Shown here piece by piece: positions 16,651 through 26,805 of a DNA stretch of 64,000 nucleotides (position 1 is its first letter; each line of letters begins with the position of its first letter). A program made the translations under genes and the position numbers. Under the pieces are notes generated by a model, which was not told the origin of the DNA, did not search any database, and saw only the letters and a list, made by a program, of their open reading frames with translations. Location of the stretch: NCBI GenBank assembly GCA_032586195.1, contig JAWHQP010000005.1, positions 178,794 through 242,793 on the forward strand, given 5' to 3'. This DNA is from JAWHQP01 sp032586195. GTDB taxonomy: Bacteria > Pseudomonadota > Gammaproteobacteria > Enterobacterales > Pasteurellaceae.

Positions 16651-16692
16651 AAAGTGCGGTGTTAAAAACTCGGATTTTCAGCACCGCACTTT
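16651..16692. terminator. bidirectional paired uptake-sequence terminator
   Basis: AAAGTGCGGTGTTAAAAA and TTTTCAGCACCGCACTTT form an inverted pair between the convergent FmdE-like gene and recG. Confidence 0.7.
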
Positions 16693-16706
16693 GCCCTATG
16701 CTATCT

Positions 16707-18791
16707 CTACGCATTAGTATAAATCTCGCGATTATTTAACCAGCGCTTGATAAGCTGCTCGGCAATCTGAGGATATTGTTGAATGAGGTTGCGGGCATAG
16801 TGCTGCACGACGGGAATCATTTTGCGATCCCGCATTAGATTCGCCACTTTAAATTCGGCGATACCCGTTTGTTTGGTGCCGAGCACTTCGCCGGGGCCGC
16901 GGATTTCAAGGTCCTTTTCCGAAATAACAAAACCATCTTGGCTATCACGCAGCACTTGCAGGCGTTTTTGCGAAATTTTTCCCAACGGCGGTTTATACAT
17001 AAGCACGCAGAACGAAGCGGTGCTGCCACGACCGACGCGGCCGCGCAACTGATGTAACTGGGATAACCCTAATCGTTCGGCATTTTCGATAATCATCAGG
17101 CTGGCATTGGGCACATCCACGCCCACTTCAATCACGGTGGTCGCCACCAATAAATCCAGCTCTGCGGCTTTGAACCTCGCCATAATCTGTTGTTTCTCGG
17201 TCGGTTTCATGCGCCCATGCACTAAACCAATGCGCAAATGCGGTAAGGCTTTTTGCAGCTCTTCAGCGGTTGCTTCCGCCGCCTGCGCCTCCAGCAGTTC
17301 ACTTTCATCAATCAGCGTGCAGACCCAATAAGCCTGGCGTTTTTCCACCGTACAGACATGCTGAACGCGGGCAACAATTTCCGCCCGCCGTTGTTCGGAA
17401 ATCACGACGGTGGTTATCGGTGTCCGTCCCGGCGGCAATTCATCAATAATCGAGGTATCCAAATCGGCATACACCGTCATGGCCAGCGTGCGGGGAATAG
17501 GAGTTGCGGTCATAATGAGCTGGTGCGGATAATAGCCCGCTTTCTCCCCCTTTTCCCGCAGCATCAGGCGCTGGTGCACGCCGAAACGGTGCTGTTCGTC
17601 GATAATAACGAGGGCCAGATCGGCAAAATTAACCTCTTCCTGAAATAAGGCGTGCGTGCCTACCACCATTTGTACTTCACCGTTTTCAATTTTAGCCAAT
17701 TCCGCCTGACGAGCTTTGCCCTTCACCTTGCCAGCCAGCCAGCCTACCTGAATACCAAGCGGCTCAAACCAGCGACGGAAGTTTTCCGCATGCTGTTCAG
17801 CCAGAATTTCCGTAGGCGCCATTAACGCCACCTGCTTGCCGTTATCAATCGCTATTAAGGCGGCTAAGGCGGCAACCAGGGTTTTTCCCGATCCTACATC
17901 ACCTTGCACCAGCCGCATCATAGGGTGCGGATTTGCCATATCCCGTTCAATATCGGTAGTGACCCGTGTCTGCGCGTTGGTGGGACAAAACGGCAATGTG
18001 GCAAGAAAACGGGCTTTGATATCGCTTTGATAACCCAGCGGCAAGGCAAAAATCTCTTGATTTTGACACCGCACTTTTTGCATCGCCAGATTATGTGCCA
18101 GTAATTCTTCAAAAATCAGGCGTTGCTGCGCCGGGTGTTGACCTTTTTCCAAGATTTCCGGCGAAATATCCGGCGGCGGACGATGCAGAAAACGAATTGC
18201 CTCTTTAAGGCTGAAAGGATGCGGATTGAATTCATCGGGCAGAATTTCCGCCACTTGCATTTTATCCAACAGCGCAAGTGCCTGATCCGTTAATTTGCGT
18301 AAGGTATTCTGCTTTAAGCCTTCAGTGGTGGAATAAATCGGCGTAAGGGTTTCCTCCAGCCGGATAGGCTGATTATCCCGCACAATCTGATATTCCGGAT
18401 GATGCATTTCCGCCATGAATCGGCCGCGTTTCACTTCACCAAACGCCTTTACCCGCGCACCGAGTTGAAAGCTGTTTTTCATGCCCGCGTTAAAATTGAA
18501 AAAACGCAGCATGATTTTTGCCGTGCCATCGGAAAGACTGACGGTTAAGACGGGGCGTTTACCAAACTGAATGTCACAGGTTTGTACCTGACCTTCAATG
18601 GTGGCATATTGGTCGGGCCGTAAATCGGTAATCGGCGTAATACGTGTGCGATCTTCGTAACGGATAGGCAAATGGAAAAGCAGATCCTGCAGATTATTGA
18701 TGCCGATACGACTTAATTTGGCGGAAACGGCCGTCCCTACGCCGGAAAGTGTGGTCAGGGGAACGGCATCAAGGAGTTGGGCCCGGCTCAT
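16707..18791 (-). CDS. recG: ATP-dependent DNA helicase RecG
   Basis: Branch-migration helicase that remodels stalled forks and Holliday junctions. The 694 residues match the E. coli length. An N-terminal wedge/OB domain (about residues 60-150) is followed by the helicase core: Walker A LVQGDVGSGKTLVAALAAL, DEQHRFG (DEAH-type box, here DEQH as usual in RecG), MTATPIPRTLAMT, and the C-terminal helicase motif GRVGRG. It ends with the typical RecG tail after GPGEVLGTKQTG. It lies 8 bp after spoT and probably shares its transcript, as in other gammaproteobacteria. Confidence 0.97.
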   Translation of the reverse strand: MSRAQLLDAVPLTTLSGVGTAVSAKLSRIGINNLQDLLFHLPIRYEDRTRITPITDLRPDQYATIEGQVQTCDIQFGKRPVLTVSLSDGTAKIMLRFFNFNAGMKNSFQLGARVKAFGEVKRGRFMAEMHHPEYQIVRDNQPIRLEETLTPIYSTTEGLKQNTLRKLTDQALALLDKMQVAEILPDEFNPHPFSLKEAIRFLHRPPPDISPEILEKGQHPAQQRLIFEELLAHNLAMQKVRCQNQEIFALPLGYQSDIKARFLATLPFCPTNAQTRVTTDIERDMANPHPMMRLVQGDVGSGKTLVAALAALIAIDNGKQVALMAPTEILAEQHAENFRRWFEPLGIQVGWLAGKVKGKARQAELAKIENGEVQMVVGTHALFQEEVNFADLALVIIDEQHRFGVHQRLMLREKGEKAGYYPHQLIMTATPIPRTLAMTVYADLDTSIIDELPPGRTPITTVVISEQRRAEIVARVQHVCTVEKRQAYWVCTLIDESELLEAQAAEATAEELQKALPHLRIGLVHGRMKPTEKQQIMARFKAAELDLLVATTVIEVGVDVPNASLMIIENAERLGLSQLHQLRGRVGRGSTASFCVLMYKPPLGKISQKRLQVLRDSQDGFVISEKDLEIRGPGEVLGTKQTGIAEFKVANLMRDRKMIPVVQHYARNLIQQYPQIAEQLIKRWLNNREIYTNA

Positions 18792-18799
18792 GAGATATG

Positions 18800-20929
18800 T
18801 TACGCGTTAATATTTCGTTCAACGGAAGTCACACCGGACACGCCTCGAATTTTGCGCATAATCTGAGCAAGATGTTTGGTATCCGTAGCGGTTAGCAGAA
18901 TCATCACATGGTATGCATGCGCTTCGCCTTCTTCCGTCCAAATGCTGCGCACATTACTTTTGGCGGAAGAAATAGCCGTCATTAAATACGCCAGCGAACC
19001 CGGTTGGTTCATCATATCAACACGGATTTCCGCTTCAAATTCATTGTTGGTTTCCGCCTGTTCCCATTTAACTTTGGTATAAACTTTCGGTTTTCCATGG
19101 CGTTTATTCACATTCAGACAATTCTCATGATGCACCATCAGCCCTTTGCCCGGGTTAGAATAGGCAACGATAGGATCGCCCGGAATCGGATGACAACAAT
19201 CCGCGAAATTAGTAAGTAAACTACCGGCACCCTTAATGAGAAGATAATCCCTGTTATTGGAAACATCGCCATCCGTATCAATTTCAATAGGTTCGCCCAG
19301 TAAACGATGCGCAATAACGCTGCTCAACTGGTTGCCGAGACCGATTTCTTTCAATAAATCATTAAAATCCGCCAGTCCCAATTCAGCCAGCAATGCGTTT
19401 ACCGTTTCCGGTGCCAACTGTTCAAAAGATTTATCCCCTAAAGCGTGTTTCAGCTGCAAGCGGCCCAATTGTTCGGCCTCTTCCACTTCCAGTGTTTTTA
19501 ACGTCTGGCGGATTTTAGAACGAGCCTTCCCCGTTACCACAAAATTCAGCCAGTTGGCGTTTGGTTTGGCGTTAGGAGAAGTAATAATGTCAACAGTCTG
19601 CCCCGAACGCAAGGCTTGCGATAAAGCATACATTTCACGATCAACACGAGCTCCGACACAGGTTGAACCTATATCGGAATGCACCGCATAGGCAAAATCC
19701 ACCGGTGTCGCTCCGGCCGGTAATTCAATAATGCGGCCTTTTGGAGTGAACACATAAATTTCATCTGAGAATAAATCAGATTTAACGCTTTCAATAAACT
19801 CAAAAGAATTGCCCGCGCTCTGTTGCAACTCAATAATACTCTGCAGCCAATGCTGTGCTTTAATCTGAGCCGTTGTACTGTCGTTTCTGCCTTCTTCTTT
19901 GTAAATCCAGTGTGCCGTCACCCCCATTTTCGCAATAAGGTTCATTTCTTCCGTACGGATCTGTACTTTAACGGGGACGCCTTTAGGACCGATGGTGGAA
20001 GTGTGTAATGCCTGATAACCGTTGGCTTTCGGCACGGCAATATAATCCTTAATTTTGCCTGAACGAGGTTTATATAAATTGTGTACCTGACCCAGTACAC
20101 GGTAGCAGTCATCCACCGAACCGACAATAACACGGAAATCCGTAATATCCATAATAGAGTGGAATTGTTGTTCACGCATACGCAGATTTCGGTAAATATA
20201 AAAAAGCGGCTTTTCGTGACCCGAAACCTGTGCGGAAATGCCGACACTGTCTAAACGCGTTTTAATTTCATCAATAATCGGCTGCACTAAATCTTTGTGC
20301 GTGTTTCTGGTTGCTTCGATAACACGGGTCAATACGGCATAACGCTGCGGATGCATGGCTTGAAAGCAAAGGTCCTCAAGCTCATTTTTAACATGTTCAA
20401 TGCCTAAGCGGTGTGCCAGCGGGCTGTAAATTTCGAGGGTTTCTTTGGCGATACGACGACGCTTATCGGGACGTAACGCCCCAAGGGTTCGCATATTATG
20501 GGTACGGTCGGCAAGCTTGATTAACACCACACGAATATCTTTCGTCATGGCTAAAATCATTTTACGGAAACTTTCCGCCTGCGCTTCCTGACGGGTACGG
20601 AATTTCAGTTTATCTAATTTGGATACGCCATCTACAATTTCCGCTACACTCTTACCAAATTCCCGCATGAGCTGCTCTTCGGTATAAGGCGTATCTTCGA
20701 TAACATCATGCAGCAAAGCGGCCATGACGGCTTCATGATCCAGCCGCATTTCCGCAATAATGCTTGCAACCGCAACGGGGTGTGTAATATATGGCTCACC
20801 GCTAGAACGAAACTGACCTTCATGTGCATCTCGTGCGACAACAAATGCACGTTTGATTAGCTCAATTTTCTCCGGGGGTAAATAGCCTTGAATGATTTTG
20901 TCTAAAGGTTCAAAAAGATACAAAGTCAC
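18800..20929 (-). CDS. spoT: bifunctional (p)ppGpp synthetase/hydrolase SpoT
   Basis: Makes and mainly degrades the alarmones ppGpp and pppGpp. The 709-residue protein has the HD hydrolase domain (HDVIEDTPYT, then LIKLADRTHNMRTL), a synthetase domain with YRVLGQVHNLYKP, the TGS domain (IYVFTPKGRIIELPAGATPVDFAYAVH) and a C-terminal ACT/RRM region ending in VTSVERNINA. The order rpoZ-spoT-recG, with gmk upstream, is the standard gammaproteobacterial arrangement. Confidence 0.97.
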   Translation of the reverse strand: MTLYLFEPLDKIIQGYLPPEKIELIKRAFVVARDAHEGQFRSSGEPYITHPVAVASIIAEMRLDHEAVMAALLHDVIEDTPYTEEQLMREFGKSVAEIVDGVSKLDKLKFRTRQEAQAESFRKMILAMTKDIRVVLIKLADRTHNMRTLGALRPDKRRRIAKETLEIYSPLAHRLGIEHVKNELEDLCFQAMHPQRYAVLTRVIEATRNTHKDLVQPIIDEIKTRLDSVGISAQVSGHEKPLFYIYRNLRMREQQFHSIMDITDFRVIVGSVDDCYRVLGQVHNLYKPRSGKIKDYIAVPKANGYQALHTSTIGPKGVPVKVQIRTEEMNLIAKMGVTAHWIYKEEGRNDSTTAQIKAQHWLQSIIELQQSAGNSFEFIESVKSDLFSDEIYVFTPKGRIIELPAGATPVDFAYAVHSDIGSTCVGARVDREMYALSQALRSGQTVDIITSPNAKPNANWLNFVVTGKARSKIRQTLKTLEVEEAEQLGRLQLKHALGDKSFEQLAPETVNALLAELGLADFNDLLKEIGLGNQLSSVIAHRLLGEPIEIDTDGDVSNNRDYLLIKGAGSLLTNFADCCHPIPGDPIVAYSNPGKGLMVHHENCLNVNKRHGKPKVYTKVKWEQAETNNEFEAEIRVDMMNQPGSLAYLMTAISSAKSNVRSIWTEEGEAHAYHVMILLTATDTKHLAQIMRKIRGVSGVTSVERNINA

Positions 20930-20989
20930 CTACCTTCTTACTAAAATTTGAATAACGAGCCAATACCAAATATACCGGATAGGTAAAAT

Positions 20990-21256
20990 TTATTCCGAGA
21001 GTAATGAAACCGCACTAAGTTCAATTTGCTCCTGTTCCAATACTTCTTGGCGTTCCTGAGCATTCATAATGTCATTATTGATTAACCCTTTTTCGATTTC
21101 ACGTAACGCAATCACGGTCGGCTTATCGTTTTCTTCCGGAACCAAAGGTTCACGCAAATTTAATTGTAATTGTCTCGCACGACGAGCAGCAGTTAAAATT
21201 AAATCAAAACGGTTACCAATTTTCTCAACAGCATCCTGCACTGTTACACGAGCCAT
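20990..21256 (-). CDS. rpoZ: RNA polymerase omega subunit
   Basis: 88 residues beginning MARVTVQDAVEKIGNRFDLI, the invariant omega N-terminus, with the AARRARQL helix that contacts the beta-prime subunit. It assists polymerase assembly and ppGpp response. It lies between gmk and spoT in the same direction; the 60-bp gap to spoT contains no terminator. Confidence 0.97.
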   Translation of the reverse strand: MARVTVQDAVEKIGNRFDLILTAARRARQLQLNLREPLVPEENDKPTVIALREIEKGLINNDIMNAQERQEVLEQEQIELSAVSLLSE

Positions 21257-21315
21257 AATTTACTCCAAGATTCTCAAAAAATTAAATAAGATTGGTAATG
21301 ATACTAAAGTATGGC

Positions 21316-21942
21316 TTATTTTGCCAGTAGTTGCCGGATTAAGCCGGCATTTTGTTCAGACTGATAAGCGGTGGTTAACTTCTCAGCCCGCAAAATACTT
21401 TGTAAATCTGCCAAAGCCTGAGCAAAATCATCATTGACAATCACATAATCATATTCATCGTAATGTGAAATTTCGCTGATGGCCTTTGACATCCGCTCTT
21501 CAATCACATCAGCACTGTCCTGACCACGTCCGATCAGACGTTTTTCCAATTCAGACAACGAAGGAGGTAAAATAAAAATACTTTTCACATCAGGCAATTT
21601 CCGGCGGATTTGCTGAGCACCCTGCCAATCAATATCCAAGAATACATCAATGCCCCGGGCTAAATTTTTTTCTATCGCGGGCAAGGAAGTACCATAATAA
21701 TGACCGCCGAAAACCTTAGCATACTCTAAAAATGCGCCTTGTTCGATTAAATTCTCAAAGTGGTCCACACTCACAAAATGATAATGAATTCCGTCTTCTT
21801 CCCCGGGACGCGGCTGTCTGGTCGTGTGAGAAACGGATACCATCATAGGATGAGCTTGATTCTGTTTTAATAATGCTGCAATCAGCGATGACTTACCTGC
21901 GCCGCTGGGGGCGGAAATAATGTATAAATTACCTTGTGCCAT
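21316..21942 (-). CDS. gmk: guanylate kinase
   Basis: Phosphorylates GMP to GDP. The start at 21942 (MAQGNLYIISAPSGAGKSS) follows AAGGAA and is preferred to an in-frame ATG at 21966. The 208-residue protein has the P-loop SAPSGAGKSSL, the GMP-binding SHTTRQPRPGEEDGIHYHF, and the lid region RGQDSADVIEERM. It is the first gene of the gmk-rpoZ-spoT-recG run, linking guanine nucleotide supply to alarmone metabolism. Confidence 0.96.
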   Translation of the reverse strand: MAQGNLYIISAPSGAGKSSLIAALLKQNQAHPMMVSVSHTTRQPRPGEEDGIHYHFVSVDHFENLIEQGAFLEYAKVFGGHYYGTSLPAIEKNLARGIDVFLDIDWQGAQQIRRKLPDVKSIFILPPSLSELEKRLIGRGQDSADVIEERMSKAISEISHYDEYDYVIVNDDFAQALADLQSILRAEKLTTAYQSEQNAGLIRQLLAK

Positions 21943-22290
21943 GGAATTCCTTAATAATGAATGCAATAAATATTTGTCATTATGCCTATAAATTCATAAA
22001 AAATCAGCTATAAAATTGCCGGGTGATAGTCTGCAAAACCCGTTAATTAACAATAGCTAAATCGATTCTTTCATCATCAACGAAGGAAATAGCGCAATTA
22101 AGAATTTTGACGTAGATCACAAAAAGGTTATCTGTTATAGTTTAGCTCCTAGTCTCGTTTTATATCTCAAGCGAAACCGTGCTATAATCGCGAGCAGACG
22201 GCTAATTGACTTCAGTTTTGTCTCTCGCCGGAGGTTGTAAGTCGGTAAACCGTAGTAATTTTGTTTAACTTAAATATAGGTGAAAATCTT
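21943..22290. other. divergent intergenic region gmk/gapA
   Basis: 348 bp carrying the promoters of both genes. On the gapA side it has a CRP-like site at 22103-22124, TATAGT at 22135-22140 and TATAAT at 22183-22188, followed by about 100 nt of leader. No ORF or RNA gene was recognised. Confidence 0.6.
22103..22124 (+). promoter_or_regulatory. candidate CRP site upstream of gapA
   Basis: The sequence contains TTTGA-N6-TCACA with A/T-rich flanks (AATT...AAAA), close to the CRP consensus TGTGA-N6-TCACA. It lies 10 bp before a TATAGT box (22135-22140), a position compatible with activation or repression. Confidence 0.55.
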
Positions 22291-23310
22291 ATGGCAATTA
22301 AAATTGGTATCAATGGTTTCGGCCGTATCGGTCGTATCGTATTCCGTGCTGCACAGCAACGTGACGACATCGAAGTTGTAGGTATCAACGATTTAATCGA
22401 CGTTGAATACATGGCATACATGCTGAAATACGATTCAACTCACGGTCGTTTCAATGGTTCGGTAGAAGTTAAAGACGGCAACCTGGTTGTTAACGGTAAA
22501 ACAATCCGTGTAACGGCCGAACGTGATCCGGCAAACTTAAACTGGGGTGCTATCGGTGTTGATATCGCGGTTGAAGCAACCGGTTTATTCTTAACTGACG
22601 AAACAGCGCGCAAACACATCACTGCCGGTGCGAAAAAAGTAGTAATGACCGGTCCTTCTAAAGATGCAACCCCAATGTTCGTTCGCGGTGTTAACTTTAA
22701 CGCATATAAAGGCCAAGATATCGTTTCCAACGCTTCCTGCACTACCAACTGCTTGGCGCCGTTAGCACGTGTCGTACACGAAACTTTCGGTATCAAAGAC
22801 GGTTTAATGACAACCGTTCACGCAACTACGGCAACTCAAAAAACCGTAGATGGTCCTTCAGCCAAAGACTGGCGCGGTGGCCGTGGTGCTTCTCAAAACA
22901 TCATTCCATCTTCAACCGGTGCTGCTAAAGCGGTTGGTAAAGTATTGCCTGCATTAAACGGTAAATTAACCGGTATGGCATTCCGTGTTCCAACCACCAA
23001 CGTTTCTGTTGTGGACTTAACAGTGAACTTAGAAAAACCGGCTTCATACGAAGAAATCAAAAAAGCAATCAAAGATGCGGCCGAAGGTAAAACTTTCAAC
23101 GGCGAATTAAAAGGCGTGTTAGGTTACACCGAAGATGCAGTTGTTTCTACAGACTTCAACGGTTCAACTGAAACTTCCGTATTCGACGCAGCGGCAGGTA
23201 TCGCTTTAACCGACACATTCGTTAAATTGGTATCTTGGTACGATAACGAAACCGGTTATTCAAATAAAGTATTAGACTTAGTTGCTCACATTTACAACTA
23301 TAAAGGCTAA
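22291..23310 (+). CDS. gapA: glyceraldehyde-3-phosphate dehydrogenase
   Basis: Glycolytic oxidation and phosphorylation of glyceraldehyde 3-phosphate with NAD. The start at 22291 (MAIKIGINGFGRIGRIVF) gives 339 residues; an in-frame upstream ATG at 22261 only adds a non-homologous decapeptide. The NAD-binding GINGFGRIGR, the catalytic SNASCTTNCLAPLA with its cysteine, the histidine in TTVHATTATQKTVD, and the C-terminal WYDNETGYSNKVLDL are all present. Codon use (TTA, GGT, GTT bias) suits high expression. A strong terminator follows. Confidence 0.98.
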   Translation: MAIKIGINGFGRIGRIVFRAAQQRDDIEVVGINDLIDVEYMAYMLKYDSTHGRFNGSVEVKDGNLVVNGKTIRVTAERDPANLNWGAIGVDIAVEATGLFLTDETARKHITAGAKKVVMTGPSKDATPMFVRGVNFNAYKGQDIVSNASCTTNCLAPLARVVHETFGIKDGLMTTVHATTATQKTVDGPSAKDWRGGRGASQNIIPSSTGAAKAVGKVLPALNGKLTGMAFRVPTTNVSVVDLTVNLEKPASYEEIKKAIKDAAEGKTFNGELKGVLGYTEDAVVSTDFNGSTETSVFDAAAGIALTDTFVKLVSWYDNETGYSNKVLDLVAHIYNYKG

Positions 23311-23331
23311 TCAAGTAGTATACTAATCAGC

Positions 23332-23360
23332 TAACCCCTTGTTTATCAAGGGGTTATTTT
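23332..23360 (+). terminator. intrinsic terminator of gapA
   Basis: TAACCCCTTG and CAAGGGGTTA form a 10-bp stem around TTTAT, followed by TTTTTA. Confidence 0.85.
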
Positions 23361-23395
23361 TATCTGCCGGCCAGATATAAAAACTCACAAAAACA

Positions 23396-23430
23396 ACACC
23401 GCACTTTTATGAATGCAAAAAGTGCGGTGT
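23396..23430. terminator. paired uptake sequences between gapA and pflA
   Basis: ACACCGCACTTTT and AAAAAGTGCGGTGT form a near-perfect inverted repeat with an 8-nt loop. It lies between convergent genes and can act in both directions. Confidence 0.6.
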
Positions 23431-23523
23431 CAAAAAAACGAGTTTTGCATTATTGTTTTTCAGGTATAAAAAAGGGCGTAATGCCGTACGCTCCTATCTG
23501 ATTAATCACAATTTTATCGTATT

Positions 23524-24264
23524 TTAATATCTGACATCCAGACCATAGCCGGTTAAGATGCCTTTAACGTGTTCCATCAGTTCTTTTTTCGGCGGTTGAA
23601 CGTCTTCAAGAGCATATTTTTCACCGAAAGCCGCCCATTTGTGGGCACCGAGGCGGTGATAAGGCAATAATTCCACCTTTTCAATATTCTTCATATCCTT
23701 AATAAAATTACCGAGCATATGAATATCTTCATCATTATCCGTATAACCCGGCACCACGACATGACGAATCCATGTGCGTTGATTGCGGGCCTGCAGGTAT
23801 TTGGCAAATTCAAGCACTCGTTTATTCGGAACCCCGATCAAGCTTTCATGAATACGTTCATTCATTTCTTTGAGATCCAGCAACACCAAATCCGTCACAT
23901 CCAATAATTCATCGATCACTTTATCATAATGACGCACAAAGCCGTTGGTATCCAGGCAGGTATTAATACCTTCCGCATGGCAGGCACGGAACCAATCGCG
24001 CACAAATTCCGCCTGCAATATAGCCTCGCCGCCGGATGCCGTCACTCCGCCACCGGTAACAGTCATAAAATGCTTATAGGTCACTACTTCCTTCATTAAT
24101 TCTTCAACTGTGATTTCTTTACCCGCATGCAAATCCCAGGTATCGCGGTTGTGGCAATATTGACAACGCATTAAACAGCCTTGCATGAAAAGAATGAATC
24201 GGATGCCCGGCCCGTCAACTGTCCCACAGGATTCATAAGAGTGAATTCGACCAATAACTGACAT
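23524..24264 (-). CDS. pflA: pyruvate formate-lyase activating enzyme
   Basis: Radical-SAM enzyme that installs the glycyl radical on PflB. The 246 residues equal the E. coli length. The 4Fe-4S/SAM motif C-x3-C-x2-C is in QGCLMRCQYCHN (about residue 30-41), followed by GGGVTASGGEAI, the SAM-contacting glycine stretch. It lies behind pflB on the minus strand, separated by a terminator hairpin, so some transcription probably reads through or a weak own promoter is used. It acts in the cytosol under anaerobic conditions. Confidence 0.97.
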   Translation of the reverse strand: MSVIGRIHSYESCGTVDGPGIRFILFMQGCLMRCQYCHNRDTWDLHAGKEITVEELMKEVVTYKHFMTVTGGGVTASGGEAILQAEFVRDWFRACHAEGINTCLDTNGFVRHYDKVIDELLDVTDLVLLDLKEMNERIHESLIGVPNKRVLEFAKYLQARNQRTWIRHVVVPGYTDNDEDIHMLGNFIKDMKNIEKVELLPYHRLGAHKWAAFGEKYALEDVQPPKKELMEHVKGILTGYGLDVRY

Positions 24265-24351
24265 AAAGTTACCTTAATAGAAATTAAAAAAATTTTGATA
24301 AATTGTAACAAATTTTTAATTGAAGAACACAAAAATTATGAGTTCCAACCA

Positions 24352-24383
24352 TAAAAAAATCCGCCCGAAACAGGGCGGATTTG
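24352..24383 (-). terminator. intrinsic terminator after pflB
   Basis: On the minus strand AAATCCGCCC and GGGCGGATTT form a 10-bp stem with a TGTTTC loop and a T run. It lies between pflB and pflA. Confidence 0.8.
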
Positions 24384-24410
24384 AACGAGTTTTTATGCCG
24401 TTTTACTCAA

Positions 24411-26723
24411 TTACATTGTTTGAGTGAATGTACGGGTAATTACGTCCTGTTGCTGTTCTCTCGTTAAAGAGTTGAAACGTACGGCATAACCGGATACACG
24501 AATAGTTAATTGCGGATATTTTTCCGGGTGATCGATAGCATCTAACAATGTTTCACGATTTAATACGTTCACATTTAAATGTTGACCGCCTTCAACCGTA
24601 GCCTCATGGTGGAAGTAACCATCCATCAAGCCAGCAAGGTTACGTTTTTGCGATTCGTAATCTTTACCTAACGCGTTCGGTACGATAGAGAAAGTATATG
24701 AAATACCGTCTTTAGCGTAAGCAAACGGCAGTTTAGCCACGGAAGTTAATGATGCAACCGCGCCTTTCTGGTCACGACCGTGCATCGGGTTAGCTCCCGG
24801 ACCGAACGGAGCACCGGCACGACGGCCATCCGGAGTATTACCGGTTTTCTTACCATATACCACATTAGAAGTGATAGTAAGAATAGACTGTGTCGGAGTT
24901 GCGTTGCGGTAAGTTTTATGTGTTTTGATTTTCTTCATGAAACGTTCAACCAAATCACAAGCGAGATCATCAACACGCGGGTCATTGTTACCGAATTGAG
25001 GATATTCGCCTTCGATTTCGAAGTCAATGGCTACATCTTTCGCCACTACGTTGCCGTCTTTATCTTTGATGTCGCCACGTACAGGTTTCACTTTCGCATA
25101 TTTAATTGCTGATAATGAGTCGGCCGCAACGGAAAGTCCAGCGATACCACATGCCATAGTACGATATACATCACGGTCATGTAATGCCATTAATGAGGCT
25201 TCATATGCATATTTATCATGCATAAAGTGAATAATATTCAACGCGGTGACATATTGTGTCGCCAACCAATCCATGAAATGATCCATACGATCGATTACTT
25301 TATCGAAATCCAGTACTTCATCTTTCATCGGTTCGGTTTTCGGACCTACTTGTACGCCTGATTTTTCATCAATACCGCCATTGATTGCATAAAGCAGAGT
25401 TTTCGCCAAGTTTGCACGGGCACCGAAGAACTGCATTTGTTTACCGACAACCATTGGAGACACACAACATGCAATTGCATAATCGTCGCTGTTGAAATCC
25501 GGACGCATTAAATCATCGTTTTCATATTGAACGGATGAAGTATCGATGGAAACTTTCGCACAATAACGTTTGAAACCTTCAGGTAATTGTTCGGACCAAA
25601 GAATAGTCAGGTTTGGTTCCGGTGATGGCCCCATCGTATAAAGGGTATTTAACATACGGAAACTGTTTTTAGTTACCAATGTACGACCGTCTAAGCCCAT
25701 ACCGCCTAATGATTCGGTTGCCCACATTGGGTCGCCGGAGAACAGTTGATCATATTCCGGTGTACGTAGGAAACGCACCATACGCAATTTCATAACTAAG
25801 TGGTCGATTAATTCCTGCGCATCCTGTTCGGTAATTTTTCCTGCTTTTAAGTCACGTTCGATATAAATATCCAGGAATGAAGATACTCGGCCGAATGACA
25901 TTGCCGCACCGTTCTGAGATTTTACTGCGGCAAGATAGCCGAAGTAAGTCCATTGAACGGCTTCCTGCGCGTTGGTTGCAGGATTTGAAATATCATAGCC
26001 ATAGGATGCCGCCATTTCTTTAATTTTGCCTAAAGCGCGGTGTTGTTCGGCAATTTCTTCACGCAATTGAATGGTCGCCTGTAAATCTTCACCGGCTTCC
26101 AAACGTGGTTGTAAAGAATCAAACTGTGCTTTTTTGTCTTTCATCAAGAAGTCGATACCATATACCGCGACACGACGATAGTCACCGATAATACGACCAC
26201 GGCCGTAAGCATCCGGTAAACCGGTCAATACGCCCGATTTACGGCAACGCAGAATATCCGGTGTATAAACATCGAACACACCCTGGTTATGCGTTTTACG
26301 ATATTCAGTAAAGATGTATTCCACTTCAGGGTCTAAAGTACGACCATAGATCTGGCAGGAATTTTTGATCATTTTGATACCGCCAAACGGCATAATTGCA
26401 CGTTTTAACGGAGCATCAGTTTGAAGACCAACGATTTTTTCTAATGATTTATCAATATAGCCTGGTTTATGGGAAGTAATTGTTGACGGAGTGTGTTCAT
26501 CGAAGTCAAGCGGAGCATGTGTCTGGTTTTCCACTTTGATGCCTTCCATCACTTTATCCCATAATGCGGTAGTCGCTGCCGTCGGACCTGCTAAGAAAGA
26601 TTCGTCACCCTCATACGGCGTATAGTTTTTTTGAATAAAATCACGTAAGTTTACTTCAGTTTGCCATGCACCGGGAACAAAACCTTCCCATGCTTTTTGT
26701 TGAGCTTCAGTTAATTGAGCCAT
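24411..26723 (-). CDS. pflB: pyruvate formate-lyase
   Basis: Glycyl-radical enzyme splitting pyruvate with CoA into acetyl-CoA and formate, the main anaerobic pyruvate route. The 770-residue protein carries the adjacent catalytic cysteines in IACCVSPM (about residue 428) and the radical glycine in RVSGYAVRFNSL near the C-terminus, followed by the normal tail ending FTQTM. It is about ten residues longer than the E. coli enzyme. focA lies just upstream and pflA downstream in the same direction; FNR control is suggested by the site before focA. Confidence 0.98.
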   Translation of the reverse strand: MAQLTEAQQKAWEGFVPGAWQTEVNLRDFIQKNYTPYEGDESFLAGPTAATTALWDKVMEGIKVENQTHAPLDFDEHTPSTITSHKPGYIDKSLEKIVGLQTDAPLKRAIMPFGGIKMIKNSCQIYGRTLDPEVEYIFTEYRKTHNQGVFDVYTPDILRCRKSGVLTGLPDAYGRGRIIGDYRRVAVYGIDFLMKDKKAQFDSLQPRLEAGEDLQATIQLREEIAEQHRALGKIKEMAASYGYDISNPATNAQEAVQWTYFGYLAAVKSQNGAAMSFGRVSSFLDIYIERDLKAGKITEQDAQELIDHLVMKLRMVRFLRTPEYDQLFSGDPMWATESLGGMGLDGRTLVTKNSFRMLNTLYTMGPSPEPNLTILWSEQLPEGFKRYCAKVSIDTSSVQYENDDLMRPDFNSDDYAIACCVSPMVVGKQMQFFGARANLAKTLLYAINGGIDEKSGVQVGPKTEPMKDEVLDFDKVIDRMDHFMDWLATQYVTALNIIHFMHDKYAYEASLMALHDRDVYRTMACGIAGLSVAADSLSAIKYAKVKPVRGDIKDKDGNVVAKDVAIDFEIEGEYPQFGNNDPRVDDLACDLVERFMKKIKTHKTYRNATPTQSILTITSNVVYGKKTGNTPDGRRAGAPFGPGANPMHGRDQKGAVASLTSVAKLPFAYAKDGISYTFSIVPNALGKDYESQKRNLAGLMDGYFHHEATVEGGQHLNVNVLNRETLLDAIDHPEKYPQLTIRVSGYAVRFNSLTREQQQDVITRTFTQTM

Positions 26724-26805
26724 TGTAATACTTCCTTCTGTTAGTATTGAGATACATAAATTGAAATATATAAGAGCCGCACTACATCGCTCTTACGCCT
26801 AAAAT